Made by a program: the position numbers and the translations under genes. 64,000 nucleotides of DNA from an uncultured Pelagibacteraceae bacterium (GTDB lineage Bacteria; Pseudomonadota; Alphaproteobacteria; Pelagibacterales; Pelagibacteraceae), in contig CACFCI010000001.1 of the NCBI GenBank assembly GCA_902564785.1, positions 86,679 to 150,678 of the forward strand, given 5' to 3'. Position 1 is the stretch's first letter. Each line of letters opens with the position of its first letter. The notes beneath the pieces were generated by a model. The model saw nothing but the letters and a program-made list of their open reading frames with translations, searched no databases and was not told the DNA's origin. Shown here in pieces: positions 44,066 to 52,852 of this stretch.

Positions 44066-45355
44066 TTATTTTGCAAATCCGGTAAGCAAAGGAATCGTCA
44101 TCGAAATTGATGGAAAATATGTTATTAAAAATATAACTATAGCTTCTACTGCTAAAAATGGCAATATAGCTTTTGCTATTGTTTCTACTCTTTCCCCAGA
44201 CACAGAAGATGCAACAAATAACACAAGACCCATTGGTGGAGTTGCTAAACCAACTGTCAAATTAACCGACATAATAATTGCAAAATGTACAGGATGAACT
44301 CCAAGTTCAACAAAAACTGGTCCAAGAATTGGTCCTAAAATAATTATAGCTGGACCTGCATCTAAAAACATTCCAACAACAAATAATAAAATATTTATAA
44401 GAAATAATAAAACATACGGGTTGTCAGTTAATCCTAAAACGAACGCAGCAAGATGTTCAGGAGCGTGTGATAAACTTACAACTGTTTTAAAAGCCATTGC
44501 GGCACCAACTAAAAGAAGAACTACTGAAGATACCATCGCTGCTTTTGTCATCACTTTAGGAACATCTTTCCATTTTAATGATTTCAAAACAAATAAACCA
44601 ATAAACATTGCGTAAGCAGCTGCTACAGCTGATGCTTCTGTTGGAGTAAAAATTCCTCCAAGAATACCTCCTAAAATTATTACTGGTGTCATTAAAGGAA
44701 AAAAAGCTTTAAGAGATGCCTTGCCTCTTTGGCCCCAAGTTGTTTTTTCGGTTACTGCTGGAAAATTATATCTCTTGGCCATAAATTTTATTGTGACCAT
44801 CAAACTAACTCCTACTAAAATACCAGGTACAATTCCTGCTAAAAATAATGCTGCAACACTCTCACCCATCACATAGGCATAAATAATCATTATCCCCGAG
44901 GGTGGAATTATTGGTCCAATTACAGAACTAGCTGCTGTAATTGCAGCAGCAAATTTTTTTGTATAACCTTGCTTTTCCATTGCAGGAATAAGCATAGACC
45001 CAATTGCAGAAGTATCAGCTACCGCTGAACCAGATAAGCCTGCAAACAACATTGAAGTCAATACATTAACATGAGCCAAACCACCTTTTAAGTGACCCAT
45101 CATTGCCTGACTAAACTCTACAAGGCGATGTGTTATTCCTCCTCTATTCATCAACTCGCCAGCTAACATAAAAAACGGTATGGCCATAAGTGGGAAGCTG
45201 TCAATTCCATTATAAATATTTCTATACAACATTGCACCATCTCTACCCTGGTCATTTAACCAAAGCAAAATTCCTGGTGCAGCTAACAAACCAAAAAATA
45301 CTGGTAAGCCAATTAATAAAAATAACAAAAACAAAGGAAGAAACCAAACTAACAT
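44066..45355 (-). CDS. dctM: TRAP transporter large permease subunit
   Basis: A 429-residue DctM-family membrane protein with about twelve hydrophobic segments. Landmarks are FFMLAGELMNRGGITHRLVEF, GLSGSAVADTSAIGSMLIPAM, ITAASSVIGPIIPPS and the C-terminal GLATPPMGLVLFVA. It forms the sodium-driven channel with DctQ. The start codon shares bases with the dctQ stop, giving tight coupling. Confidence 0.95.
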   Translation of the reverse strand: MLVWFLPLFLLFLLIGLPVFFGLLAAPGILLWLNDQGRDGAMLYRNIYNGIDSFPLMAIPFFMLAGELMNRGGITHRLVEFSQAMMGHLKGGLAHVNVLTSMLFAGLSGSAVADTSAIGSMLIPAMEKQGYTKKFAAAITAASSVIGPIIPPSGIMIIYAYVMGESVAALFLAGIVPGILVGVSLMVTIKFMAKRYNFPAVTEKTTWGQRGKASLKAFFPLMTPVIILGGILGGIFTPTEASAVAAAYAMFIGLFVLKSLKWKDVPKVMTKAAMVSSVVLLLVGAAMAFKTVVSLSHAPEHLAAFVLGLTDNPYVLLFLINILLFVVGMFLDAGPAIIILGPILGPVFVELGVHPVHFAIIMSVNLTVGLATPPMGLVLFVASSVSGERVETIAKAILPFLAVEAIVIFLITYFPSISMTIPLLTGFAK

Positions 45356-45951
45356 TATTGTGTCTCCAATTTTTGTTTATCGTAATCTTCAGGCAAATCT
45401 AGCTTGGTAAAATTAGTAAGTATATTTCTCAAAATTAATTCTATATTCACAGATATTAAAAAAATAATACCAACAGGTAATGACATATACATCCAAGCTA
45501 ATTTTATTGGTTCAGGTTTTCCACCAATTAAATGAAAAGGAATTTTTATCGAGGAAGAGTTAAATATCCATCCAGCATTAATATGTTTAAAACCTAACTC
45601 TAAACCTATAACTAAGACAAAAAGAGATACTACTAATAAAAATAAAGTTAGCAATGTGGAGATAAGTTTTGGTAAAAATCTCTCTAATAAATCAATAGAA
45701 ACAAATCCACCCCATCTATATGCAGAAGGTGCGATTAATCCTGTCATCCATAGCATCAAAAACCTTGCAACCTCATCAGGCCAAGGCAGGGCATTATTTA
45801 ACACATATCTAAAAAATACTTGTACCAAGATAACAATCACCATCAAAAGTATTGCTATCCATGCAAACTGTCTGCCTATTCTTAAAAAAAAAGTATTTAT
45901 TTTTTCAAGGATATTAAAAAAAGGAAGGAGAATATTAATTGTCAAATTCAC
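45355..45951 (-). CDS. dctQ: TRAP transporter small permease subunit
   Basis: A 198-residue DctQ-type protein with four predicted membrane segments. The segment QVFFRYVLNNALPWPDEVARFLMLWM is the best conserved part of this family. A long loop before the last helix (HINAGWIFNSSSIKIPFHLIGGKPEP) is somewhat extended. It is the first gene of the operon, about 110 bases from the divergent hydroxyacid dehydrogenase. Confidence 0.92.
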   Translation of the reverse strand: MNLTINILLPFFNILEKINTFFLRIGRQFAWIAILLMVIVILVQVFFRYVLNNALPWPDEVARFLMLWMTGLIAPSAYRWGGFVSIDLLERFLPKLISTLLTLFLLVVSLFVLVIGLELGFKHINAGWIFNSSSIKIPFHLIGGKPEPIKLAWMYMSLPVGIIFLISVNIELILRNILTNFTKLDLPEDYDKQKLETQ

Positions 45952-46062
45952 AGCTAAATTTATTTTAATTATTTAATAAATACAACTTTAATCAAAAAAC
46001 TAATTTACTTTATATAATAATTCTCGTATTAAAATTGCTCTCTAAAAAATTTATATACAATT

Positions 46063-47028
46063 ATGAGTAATAAAAAAAAGATATTAATTATTCAAAAAGT
46101 CCATGAAAAAGGGATGGAATTAATTAATAACCATCCTAATTTTGATGTTGAAGTAACTGATGACACTTCTGTAGAAAGTTTAAAATCAAAATTAAAAGAT
46201 TGTCATGGTGCATCAATAAGAATTGCAAAACTTCCTGGGGAAGCGTTTGAAGAGGCAAAAAATTTAAAAATTATTTCAAGACATGGTGTTGGGTATGACA
46301 ATATCGATTTAAAAAAAGCTAAGGAAAAAGATATAAAAATAGCAATAACAGCTAATGCTAATGCTGTTACAGTCGCGGAACATGTAATATTCGTTTTGTT
46401 AAATATTGCAAAGAGAAAAGACTTATTTGACAAAACAGTAAGAGAAGGAAATTTTAAAGACAGAAATAAATTACCTAAAACGATTGAAGTTTGGAAAAAA
46501 AATTTTTTGATAATGGGTTTTGGAAGAATAGGAAAAGCATTAATTAAAAGATGTCTGGGCTTTGAAATGAATGTTTTTGTTTATGACCCATTTGTAGATA
46601 AAGATAAAATTGAAGAATTAGGTGGAAAAAAAGTAGAAGATCTAGCTGAAGCAGTAAAAAATATGGATGTTATTTCACTTCATATGCCTTTAACGGATAA
46701 AACAGAAAATTTAATTAATTATGATTTATTAAAAACAATGAAGAAAACTTGTATAATTATTAATGCAGCAAGAGGTGGTATTATCCATGAAGAAGATCTT
46801 GATAAAGCACTCAATGAAAATTTAATTTTTGGAGCTGGTATTGATGTTTTTAAAAAAGAACCACCCGATAACAATAATCCACTTCTTAAAAATGAAAAAG
46901 TTTACTTAAGTCCACATACTGCAGCTTTCACCGATGAATGTATGACAAGAATGGGTAAAGAGACAATTCAAAATATTATTGATTTTTTTGAGGAAAAGTT
47001 AGAAAAATCTAAAATTGTTAAACTTTAA
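46063..47028 (+). CDS. D-2-hydroxyacid dehydrogenase (SerA-like)
   Basis: A 321-residue NAD-dependent dehydrogenase with MGFGRIGKALIKR for cofactor binding, arginine in NAARGGIIHEED, glutamate in FKKEPPD and histidine in LSPHTAAFT. It lacks an ACT domain, as does the relative at 39039-39968. Divergent from the TRAP genes, it might act on the organic acid that they import, but that is only suggested by position. The pilin-like gene starts one base after its stop. Confidence 0.88.
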   Translation: MSNKKKILIIQKVHEKGMELINNHPNFDVEVTDDTSVESLKSKLKDCHGASIRIAKLPGEAFEEAKNLKIISRHGVGYDNIDLKKAKEKDIKIAITANANAVTVAEHVIFVLLNIAKRKDLFDKTVREGNFKDRNKLPKTIEVWKKNFLIMGFGRIGKALIKRCLGFEMNVFVYDPFVDKDKIEELGGKKVEDLAEAVKNMDVISLHMPLTDKTENLINYDLLKTMKKTCIIINAARGGIIHEEDLDKALNENLIFGAGIDVFKKEPPDNNNPLLKNEKVYLSPHTAAFTDECMTRMGKETIQNIIDFFEEKLEKSKIVKL

Positions 47029-47029
47029 A

Positions 47030-47530
47030 ATGAAAATTAATTTCAAAAATTTTGGATTTTTAGAATTTTTAGTATTAGCATCTGCAATCTTTGTAGTTGG
47101 TATGTTAATTTGGACAGCAAGTACGAGACCGGCAGTTGAAGCTAAAGCTAATTTAGTAAAAGAAAATCACAACAAAGTCGTTGATCTAATTAATGATGAG
47201 ATTAACAAATGTGGAAACAACGATGAAGGTAAATTTACTGTTTGGGGTGATCCATGTAATGGTGAATGGATAGCTGATAAAGTTGTTAATTATATTAATG
47301 ACAATTTAAAAATAGAAAATCCATTTTCTGATGACTCAAAAGTAAAAACTGATCCTGATCCAAGAATAAAAGCTGAAGGTAAAGCTGGTCAAGCTGTTGA
47401 GATGGGCGTTATTTTTCTTATGTCATCAAATTTTTTACCTGATCCAGGTTCTGAATGGATAGTTGGAACCTGTTTCAAGTCACCTTGCGTTGCTGCAGGA
47501 AATAACGAACTTACTTCTATATATAGATAA
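47030..47530 (+). CDS. Hypothetical exported protein, pilin-like N-terminus
   Basis: A 166-residue protein from the ATG one base after the dehydrogenase stop (the track start is five codons earlier, inside that gene). After a short basic start it has one hydrophobic helix (FLEFLVLASAIFVVGMLIW), then an alpha-helical stretch (VKENHNKVVDLINDEINKC) and a globular part with four cysteines. This resembles the lollipop layout of type IV pilins or pseudopilins, though the glutamate is not at the standard fifth position after the processing site. I do not recognise a specific family. Confidence 0.6.
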   Translation: MKINFKNFGFLEFLVLASAIFVVGMLIWTASTRPAVEAKANLVKENHNKVVDLINDEINKCGNNDEGKFTVWGDPCNGEWIADKVVNYINDNLKIENPFSDDSKVKTDPDPRIKAEGKAGQAVEMGVIFLMSSNFLPDPGSEWIVGTCFKSPCVAAGNNELTSIYR

Positions 47531-48433
47531 TTAGTTTTTATAGATCTCTATATTACTCTTATTCAAAGTCTCAGATAAATATTTATAACCAATCTTTGCA
47601 TATTCAAAAGGATTTGCTTTTGCTGGATCTTGCTCTGCTTCAACTACTAACCAGCCTGAATAATTTTTTTCTTTTAATACATCAAATAAAGGTTTGTAAT
47701 CAATACAGCCATCCCCAGGTACCGTAAAGGCACCTTCTAAAAATGCAGCTCTAAAACTTAAATCTTCTTTTAATGATTTGTCTAACACATTTTTTCTAAT
47801 ATCCTTACAATGAATATGAATAACTCTATCACTAAAATTTTTTAATATTTTAATAGAGTTGCCTTGAGCAAAAAGCATATGACCGGTGTCCAAAGTAAGT
47901 TTTACGCTATTATCAGTGTTTTCTAGCAATCTTATAGTATCTTCCTCAGTTTCTATAACTGTCCCCATGTGATGATGGTAAGCAAGAGGCATTCCTTGGC
48001 CCTCTAAATATTTTCCCATCTCTGAAATTTTTGCATAGTATTCTTTGGCTTCATCAAGACTCATTTTTGGCCTTGTAGAAAGTTTTCTATTTGGGTCTCC
48101 TTGAATTGAACCTGAAACTTCTGCAAAAACCATGCAGGGCGAATTGCAATCTTTGAATAATTTTAGCTGAGCTTGTATTAAATTTTTTTCCTCATTAACG
48201 GTATTTTTTCTTAAATTTGCCCCGTACCAACCTGAACAAAGATTTAAACTAAACTCTTTTAATTTAGGAATTAATTGTTCAGAGTTTTTAGGAAATTTAC
48301 CTCCAGACTCAATTCCAATAAAACCTGCTTGACTAGCTTCTGATAAGCATTGTTCCAATGAAGTATCGCCGCCAAGTTCTGGCATGTCATCATTACTCCA
48401 TGCTATTGGTGCTATTCCTAATTTTACTGACAT
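47531..48433 (-). CDS. iolE: Inosose dehydratase (IolE)
   Basis: A 300-residue TIM barrel that dehydrates 2-keto-myo-inositol in inositol catabolism. The opening LGIAPIAWSNDDMPELGGDT and the following GFIGIESGGKFP are IolE signatures. Metal-ligand candidates include HHHMGTVIET, LTLDTGHMLFA, HIHCKDIR and VVEAEQDP. It shares a 28-base divergent promoter space with the Gfo/Idh-iolG genes, and its stop abuts that of the convergent pilin-like gene. Confidence 0.93.
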   Translation of the reverse strand: MSVKLGIAPIAWSNDDMPELGGDTSLEQCLSEASQAGFIGIESGGKFPKNSEQLIPKLKEFSLNLCSGWYGANLRKNTVNEEKNLIQAQLKLFKDCNSPCMVFAEVSGSIQGDPNRKLSTRPKMSLDEAKEYYAKISEMGKYLEGQGMPLAYHHHMGTVIETEEDTIRLLENTDNSVKLTLDTGHMLFAQGNSIKILKNFSDRVIHIHCKDIRKNVLDKSLKEDLSFRAAFLEGAFTVPGDGCIDYKPLFDVLKEKNYSGWLVVEAEQDPAKANPFEYAKIGYKYLSETLNKSNIEIYKN

Positions 48434-48461
48434 AAATATTTTTTTTGCTAAGATATATTCA

Positions 48462-49610
48462 ATGTTTAAATCAAATAAAACTAAAAAATTAAGTTTAGGA
48501 ATTGTTGGAGGTGGCCCTGGATCTTGGATTGGTCATGTTCATCGAATCTCATCTAGATTTGATGATCAATACGAAATAGTAGCTGGTGTATTTTCTAGAA
48601 ATGTAAAAATTTCAACAAAGTTTGGAAGGAGTATAGGCATTTCCTCTGACAGATGTTACTCAAATTATAAAGAAATGGCTGAAAAAGAGTCTAAGAGGAA
48701 AGATGGAATTAACGTAGTTGCTATAATGACACCTCCATCGAGTCATCAAATTATTGCTGAAAAATTTATTTTAAAAAATATAAATATAATTTCTGATAAA
48801 CCTTTTGCTGGAAATTTAGAGCAAGCAAAAAAACTTTTCAAATCAATTAAAAAAAATAAAAAAATTAAATATGCACTAACACATAATTACTCAGCTTATC
48901 CTATGGTTAGACAGGCAAAAATTCTTGTTGAGAGAGGCAGGATAGGAAAAGTAAAAATGATAAATGTTGAATATGTGCAAGATTGGTCTGATGGATTATC
49001 TATCAATAGCAGAAATGCAAAAAAGAAATTAAAATGGAAACTTGATAAAAATATTGTTGGTTCGTCAGCTGTTTTAAATGAAATTGGCTCTCATGCTTAT
49101 CATTTGGCAATGTATATATCTGGTTTAAAGGGCACAAATGTTTTTGCTGATATAAAGCAAGTTTCTCCAAAGATAAAAATGGATGATAATGCTCAAGTTA
49201 TGATTAATTTTACAAACGGTGCAAAAGGTATGTTTTGGACTAGCGTAATGTCTAAAGGAGGAGTTTATGGGTTAAGAATAAGAGTCTATGGTGACAAAGG
49301 AAGTTTAGAATGGGTTCAAAATGATCCTGGTTACTTAAAGTTAAATCCATCAAAAGGTGCTGTAAAACTTCTTGAAAGAGGTTTTCATAATGCAGATTTT
49401 TCGAAGAATTTTTCTAGAATTAAATTTGGACATCCAGAAGGATATTTAGATGCGTTTGCAAATATATATAAAGAATTTGCACAATCGTTAAAAAGTAAAA
49501 AAAATAAACGATATTTTTATCCTGATGAAGATGAAGGATTTGAAACTGCAAAATTTATTAATGCATGTAAGGTTTCATCAAAAAGTAAAAAATGGGTAAA
49601 AATCAAATAA
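48462..49610 (+). CDS. Gfo/Idh/MocA family oxidoreductase (VGGGPGSWIG subgroup)
   Basis: A 382-residue dehydrogenase from the internal ATG giving MFKSNKTKKLSLGIVGGG; the track start 26 codons upstream lies antisense to iolE. It is a paralogue of the protein at 29539-30690, sharing the GGGxGxxIGxVHRI start, the DKP motif (ISDKPFA) and the end region (GHPEGYLDAFANIY). With iolE and iolG beside it, it probably oxidises a related cyclitol or an inositol epimer. It overlaps iolG by 19 bases. Confidence 0.88.
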   Translation: MFKSNKTKKLSLGIVGGGPGSWIGHVHRISSRFDDQYEIVAGVFSRNVKISTKFGRSIGISSDRCYSNYKEMAEKESKRKDGINVVAIMTPPSSHQIIAEKFILKNINIISDKPFAGNLEQAKKLFKSIKKNKKIKYALTHNYSAYPMVRQAKILVERGRIGKVKMINVEYVQDWSDGLSINSRNAKKKLKWKLDKNIVGSSAVLNEIGSHAYHLAMYISGLKGTNVFADIKQVSPKIKMDDNAQVMINFTNGAKGMFWTSVMSKGGVYGLRIRVYGDKGSLEWVQNDPGYLKLNPSKGAVKLLERGFHNADFSKNFSRIKFGHPEGYLDAFANIYKEFAQSLKSKKNKRYFYPDEDEGFETAKFINACKVSSKSKKWVKIK

Positions 49611-50605
49611 ACGTAGCATTACTTGGCCTAGGTAGAATAGGTCAAATGCATGCTGAAAACTTAATAAATCATAAAAGTTTCAAATTAAAATATACTTTTG
49701 ATATCAGTAAGAAGTTAGCGAAAAATATTTCAAGAAAATTTAATACAATTGATGTTGGTAACCCTGAAAAAGCTTTTAGAGATAAAAATATAGATTTAAT
49801 ATTTATTGCATCTAGTACTTCTACCCATATTAAATTTATAAAAGAGGCAGCAAGATATAAAAAAGTAGTCTTTTGTGAAAAACCTTTAGATTTAAACATT
49901 GATAAGGTTAATAAATGTTCAAAAGAGATCAAAAAGTATAAACCTAAAATACAATTAGGTTTTAACAGAAGGTACGACCCAGGACATAGTTCAATAAAAC
50001 AAGAATTAAGAAAAGGAAAAATTGGAAAACTAGAAAAAATAATTATCACTAGCCGGGATCCTGCCCCACCTTCATTAAATTATTTAAAAGTATCCGGTGG
50101 CATATTTAAAGACATGATGATTCATGACTTTGATTTGTTAAGATTTTATTTGGAAAAAGATGAGATAGAAAATATTTTTACTACAGCTAGTAATATTTCA
50201 GATAAAAGATTTAATAAAATTAAAGATTATGAACTAGCTTCATGTCTTTTGAAATCAAAACAAGGTGTGCAATGTGTAATTACAAATTCTAGACACTGTA
50301 GCTTTGGGTACGATCAAAGAGTAGAGTTATTTGGCTCAAAAGGAATGTTAATATCTGGAAATAAAAGTGAGAATGAAACAGAGATTTTTACAAAAAACAA
50401 CACATCACAGAAAAAACCACTTTTAAATTTTTTTATAGATAGATATGTTGATGCTTACAGGCTTCAACTTGATGAATTAGCTTTATATTCAAGAAAAAAA
50501 AAGTCCCCAATTTCAAGTTTTGAAGATGGAAGAAGAGCTTTGATTATTGCTAACGCCGCTTCACAGTCCTTAAAACAAAGAAAACAAATAAAAATTAAGT
50601 TTTAA
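49592..50605 (+). CDS. iolG: Inositol 2-dehydrogenase (IolG)
   Basis: A 337-residue Gfo/Idh enzyme converting myo-inositol to 2-keto-inositol with NAD. LLGLGRIGQMHAENL binds the cofactor, FCEKPLDLN is the EKP motif, and GFNRRYDPGHSS, ITSRDPAPPSLNYLKVSGG and MMIHDFDLLRF with the catalytic aspartate-histidine region are diagnostic for IolG. It is encoded upstream of a CUT2 importer, forming the core of the inositol module together with iolE. Confidence 0.93.
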   Translation: MGKNQINVALLGLGRIGQMHAENLINHKSFKLKYTFDISKKLAKNISRKFNTIDVGNPEKAFRDKNIDLIFIASSTSTHIKFIKEAARYKKVVFCEKPLDLNIDKVNKCSKEIKKYKPKIQLGFNRRYDPGHSSIKQELRKGKIGKLEKIIITSRDPAPPSLNYLKVSGGIFKDMMIHDFDLLRFYLEKDEIENIFTTASNISDKRFNKIKDYELASCLLKSKQGVQCVITNSRHCSFGYDQRVELFGSKGMLISGNKSENETEIFTKNNTSQKKPLLNFFIDRYVDAYRLQLDELALYSRKKKSPISSFEDGRRALIIANAASQSLKQRKQIKIKF

Positions 50606-50628
50606 TTCTAAATTATAATTATTCTAAG

Positions 50629-50651
50629 ATATGTATATTTTGTATACATAT
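50629..50651. promoter_or_regulatory. Candidate operator, perfect 9-5-9 inverted repeat
   Basis: Perfect arms ATATGTATA and TATACATAT around five bases, between iolG and the inositol-type binding-protein gene. Related copies occur at 22075, 26644 and 26666. It has no T-run, so it is a better candidate for a protein-binding site than for a terminator. Confidence 0.5.
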
Positions 50652-50686
50652 TGTCTGTGACACCTTTACAACCTGCTTTTTTTTAT

Positions 50687-50713
50687 GTTAACGTCCGCGC
50701 TTAAAAAGTTAAC
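50687..50713 (+). promoter_or_regulatory. Paired GTTAAC palindromes upstream of the binding-protein gene
   Basis: Two GTTAAC hexamers are separated by 21 bp start to start, with a GC-rich GTCCGCGC between them that stands out in this AT-rich DNA. They lie in the 133-base gap upstream of the CUT2 binding-protein gene. Two helical turns would put them on the same face. This may be promoter or operator DNA; the evidence is slight. Confidence 0.25.
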
Positions 50714-50738
50714 TTTTATTTAAAAGAGAGGGAAATAA

Positions 50739-51662
50739 ATGAAAACATTATATAAATCATTATTAGCTTTTGTTGCTTGGGTTATGCTTTCAGTCTCTGC
50801 TTTAGCAGTAGATGTGATCGTTGTATCTCACGGACAAGCTAACGACCCGTTTTGGTCTGTTGCTAAGAATGGTGTAGATAAAGGATGTGCAGATATGGGA
50901 ATATCTTGCAAGTACACTGCACCTGCTACTTTCGACATGGTTGAAATGGCTAAATTAATTGACAACGCAGTTTCACAAAAACCAAAAGGTATTGTGATTA
51001 CTCTTCCAGATGCTGCTGCTTTAGGAAAATCTGTTAAAGCTGCTATAGCTGCTGGTATCCCAGTAATTTCAATGAACTCTGGTTCAGATGACTTTGCATC
51101 ACTAGGTATCAGTGCTCACGTTGGACAAACTGAGTTTGAAGCTGGTGTAGGTGGCGGACAAAAAATGAAAGCTGCAGGTGGTAAAAAAGCACTATGTGTT
51201 AACCACGAAGTTGGAAACGTTGCGCTAGACAGAAGATGTGCTGGGTTCAAAAAAGGTTTTGGTGGATCTGTTGACATCTTAGGAACTTCTAATGACCCAA
51301 CAGAAATTCAAAAAGCTGTTGCTGCTAAATTAGGTGGTGGATATGACACTATCCTAACTTTAGGTGCTGGTCTTGCAGGTGAAGCTGCTCTTAAAGCTTT
51401 AGAAGCTGCAGGAAAAGTTGGTTCTGTTAAACTTGGTACATTTGATATGTCACCTGGTATGTTAAAAGCTGCTGCTGCAGGTAAAGTAGAGTTTTTGATT
51501 GACCAACAACAATACCTACAAGGTTACTTACCAATAGCTATCTTTGGTCAGTATATGAGATATGGAACAATGCCAGCTGGTGTAGTTATGACTGGTCCTG
51601 GTTTCGTAACTCCTGACAATGCTGCTAAAGTAATTAAGTGGGCAGCTCAAGGTTACAGATAA
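50739..51662 (+). CDS. CUT2 ABC transporter binding protein, probably inositol
   Basis: A 307-residue periplasmic binding protein with a signal peptide ending near ALAVD. Segments VVSHGQANDPFWSVAKNG, GIVITLPDAAALGKSV and KLGTFDMSPGMLKA are those of ribose/inositol-type receptors. It is codon-rich in alanine and less AT-biased than its neighbours, in line with high expression. The location after iolG suggests myo-inositol as ligand. A hairpin follows its stop. Confidence 0.9.
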   Translation: MKTLYKSLLAFVAWVMLSVSALAVDVIVVSHGQANDPFWSVAKNGVDKGCADMGISCKYTAPATFDMVEMAKLIDNAVSQKPKGIVITLPDAAALGKSVKAAIAAGIPVISMNSGSDDFASLGISAHVGQTEFEAGVGGGQKMKAAGGKKALCVNHEVGNVALDRRCAGFKKGFGGSVDILGTSNDPTEIQKAVAAKLGGGYDTILTLGAGLAGEAALKALEAAGKVGSVKLGTFDMSPGMLKAAAAGKVEFLIDQQQYLQGYLPIAIFGQYMRYGTMPAGVVMTGPGFVTPDNAAKVIKWAAQGYR

Positions 51663-51670
51663 AATACTTT

Positions 51671-51705
51671 AAAAGGCCTAGCTAACTTTTAGTTAGGCCT
51701 TTTTT
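51671..51705 (+). terminator. Intrinsic terminator or attenuator after the CUT2 binding-protein gene
   Basis: Arms AAAAGGCCTA and TAGGCCTTTT form a ten-base stem with a 13-base loop, which can itself pair in part (CTAACT/AGTTAG alternative), followed by a short T-run. It stands nine bases after the binding-protein stop and before the permease start. Confidence 0.8.
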
Positions 51706-51724
51706 CTAAAAAAAATTCAAATTA

Positions 51725-52852
51725 ATGTCAGATAAAGCAAAAAGTATCGAATCAAAAAAAACTTCAGGTCAAGACGAAAGACTTAAAGAAGTATCAAAAC
51801 TAAGATTGCTTTTAAATAGACCAGAATTAGGTGCTGTTGGTGGTGCGATTTTAGTATTCATATTTTTTGGAATAGTTGCAGGTGATACAGGAATGTTTAG
51901 TGCTTATGGAGCTCTAAACTTTTTAGATGTCTCTGCAAATTTAGGAATTATTGCAATTGCTGCAGCAATGCTAATGATTGGTGGTGAATTTGATTTATCA
52001 ATTGGATCCATGATTGGTTTTGCAGGAATTTGTATAGCAATACCTGCAATTTATTGGGGTTGGCCTTTATGGGTAAGTATTATTTTTGCTTTTGCGATGG
52101 CGGTACTAGTTGGATACTTCAATGGTATCCTTGTTGTTAGAACTGGACTTCCATCTTTTATAGTAACTCTAGCAATGTTGTTTATATTAAGAGGTGCTAC
52201 ATTAGCAATCACAAGATTAATTACAGGAAGAACTCAAGTTCCTGGTTTAAGAGTTTTAATTGAGAATGATCCAATCGCGTGGATGTTTGCAACTGATACA
52301 TTCAAATGGTTATTCACTTGGTTAGGTTCAATGAATTTAATTGCATTAAGAACTGATGGGACTCCATTGGCTACTGGTATTCCACCTTCAGTAATGTGGT
52401 TTATTGCAGCTACCCTTTTTGCAACATGGATATTAATGAAGACTAGATATGGAAACTGGATTTTTGCATCAGGAGGAGACAAAAACGGTGCTACGAATGT
52501 TGGTGTGCCTGTTGGAAGAGTGAAAATAAGTTTATTTATTGGAACTGCTGTCGCAGCTACAATTTTTGCAACTATTCAAGTTTTAGATGCTGGTTCTGCA
52601 GATACTATGAGAGGAAATTTAAAAGAATTAGAGGCAATTGCAGCAGCAGTTGTTGGTGGATGTTTATTAACAGGAGGGTATGGTTCTGCAATTGGTGCAG
52701 CTTTTGGTGCATTAATATTTGGAACTGTATCTATGGGAATATTTTACACAGATGTTGATACTGATTGGTTTAAAGTGTTTTTGGGAGCAATGATGTTAAT
52801 TGCTGTTGTATTTAATAATTACATTAGAAAAAGAGTAACAGAGAGTAAATAA
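51725..52852 (+). CDS. CUT2 ABC transporter permease, probably inositol
   Basis: A 375-residue RbsC-like permease with about ten hydrophobic segments. [14 protein letters not shown] and [18 protein letters not shown] are the conserved substrate-pathway motifs. It has a charged cytoplasmic N-terminus ([19 protein letters not shown]) and an insertion around residues 170-215 larger than in the other CUT2 permease here. It overlaps the ATPase start by one base (TAATG). Confidence 0.92.
   Translation: MSDKAKSIESKKTSGQDERLKEVSKLRLLLNRPELGAVGGAILVFIFFGIVAGDTGMFSAYGALNFLDVSANLGIIAIAAAMLMIGGEFDLSIGSMIGFAGICIAIPAIYWGWPLWVSIIFAFAMAVLVGYFNGILVVRTGLPSFIVTLAMLFILRGATLAITRLITGRTQVPGLRVLIENDPIAWMFATDTFKWLFTWLGSMNLIALRTDGTPLATGIPPSVMWFIAATLFATWILMKTRYGNWIFASGGDKNGATNVGVPVGRVKISLFIGTAVAATIFATIQVLDAGSADTMRGNLKELEAIAAAVVGGCLLTGGYGSAIGAAFGALIFGTVSMGIFYTDVDTDWFKVFLGAMMLIAVVFNNYIRKRVTESK

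Noticed and set aside
50651-50700. Sigma70-type promoter before the inositol-type binding protein
   Set aside because: Candidate -35 and -10 boxes do not have acceptable spacing, so no promoter is called.
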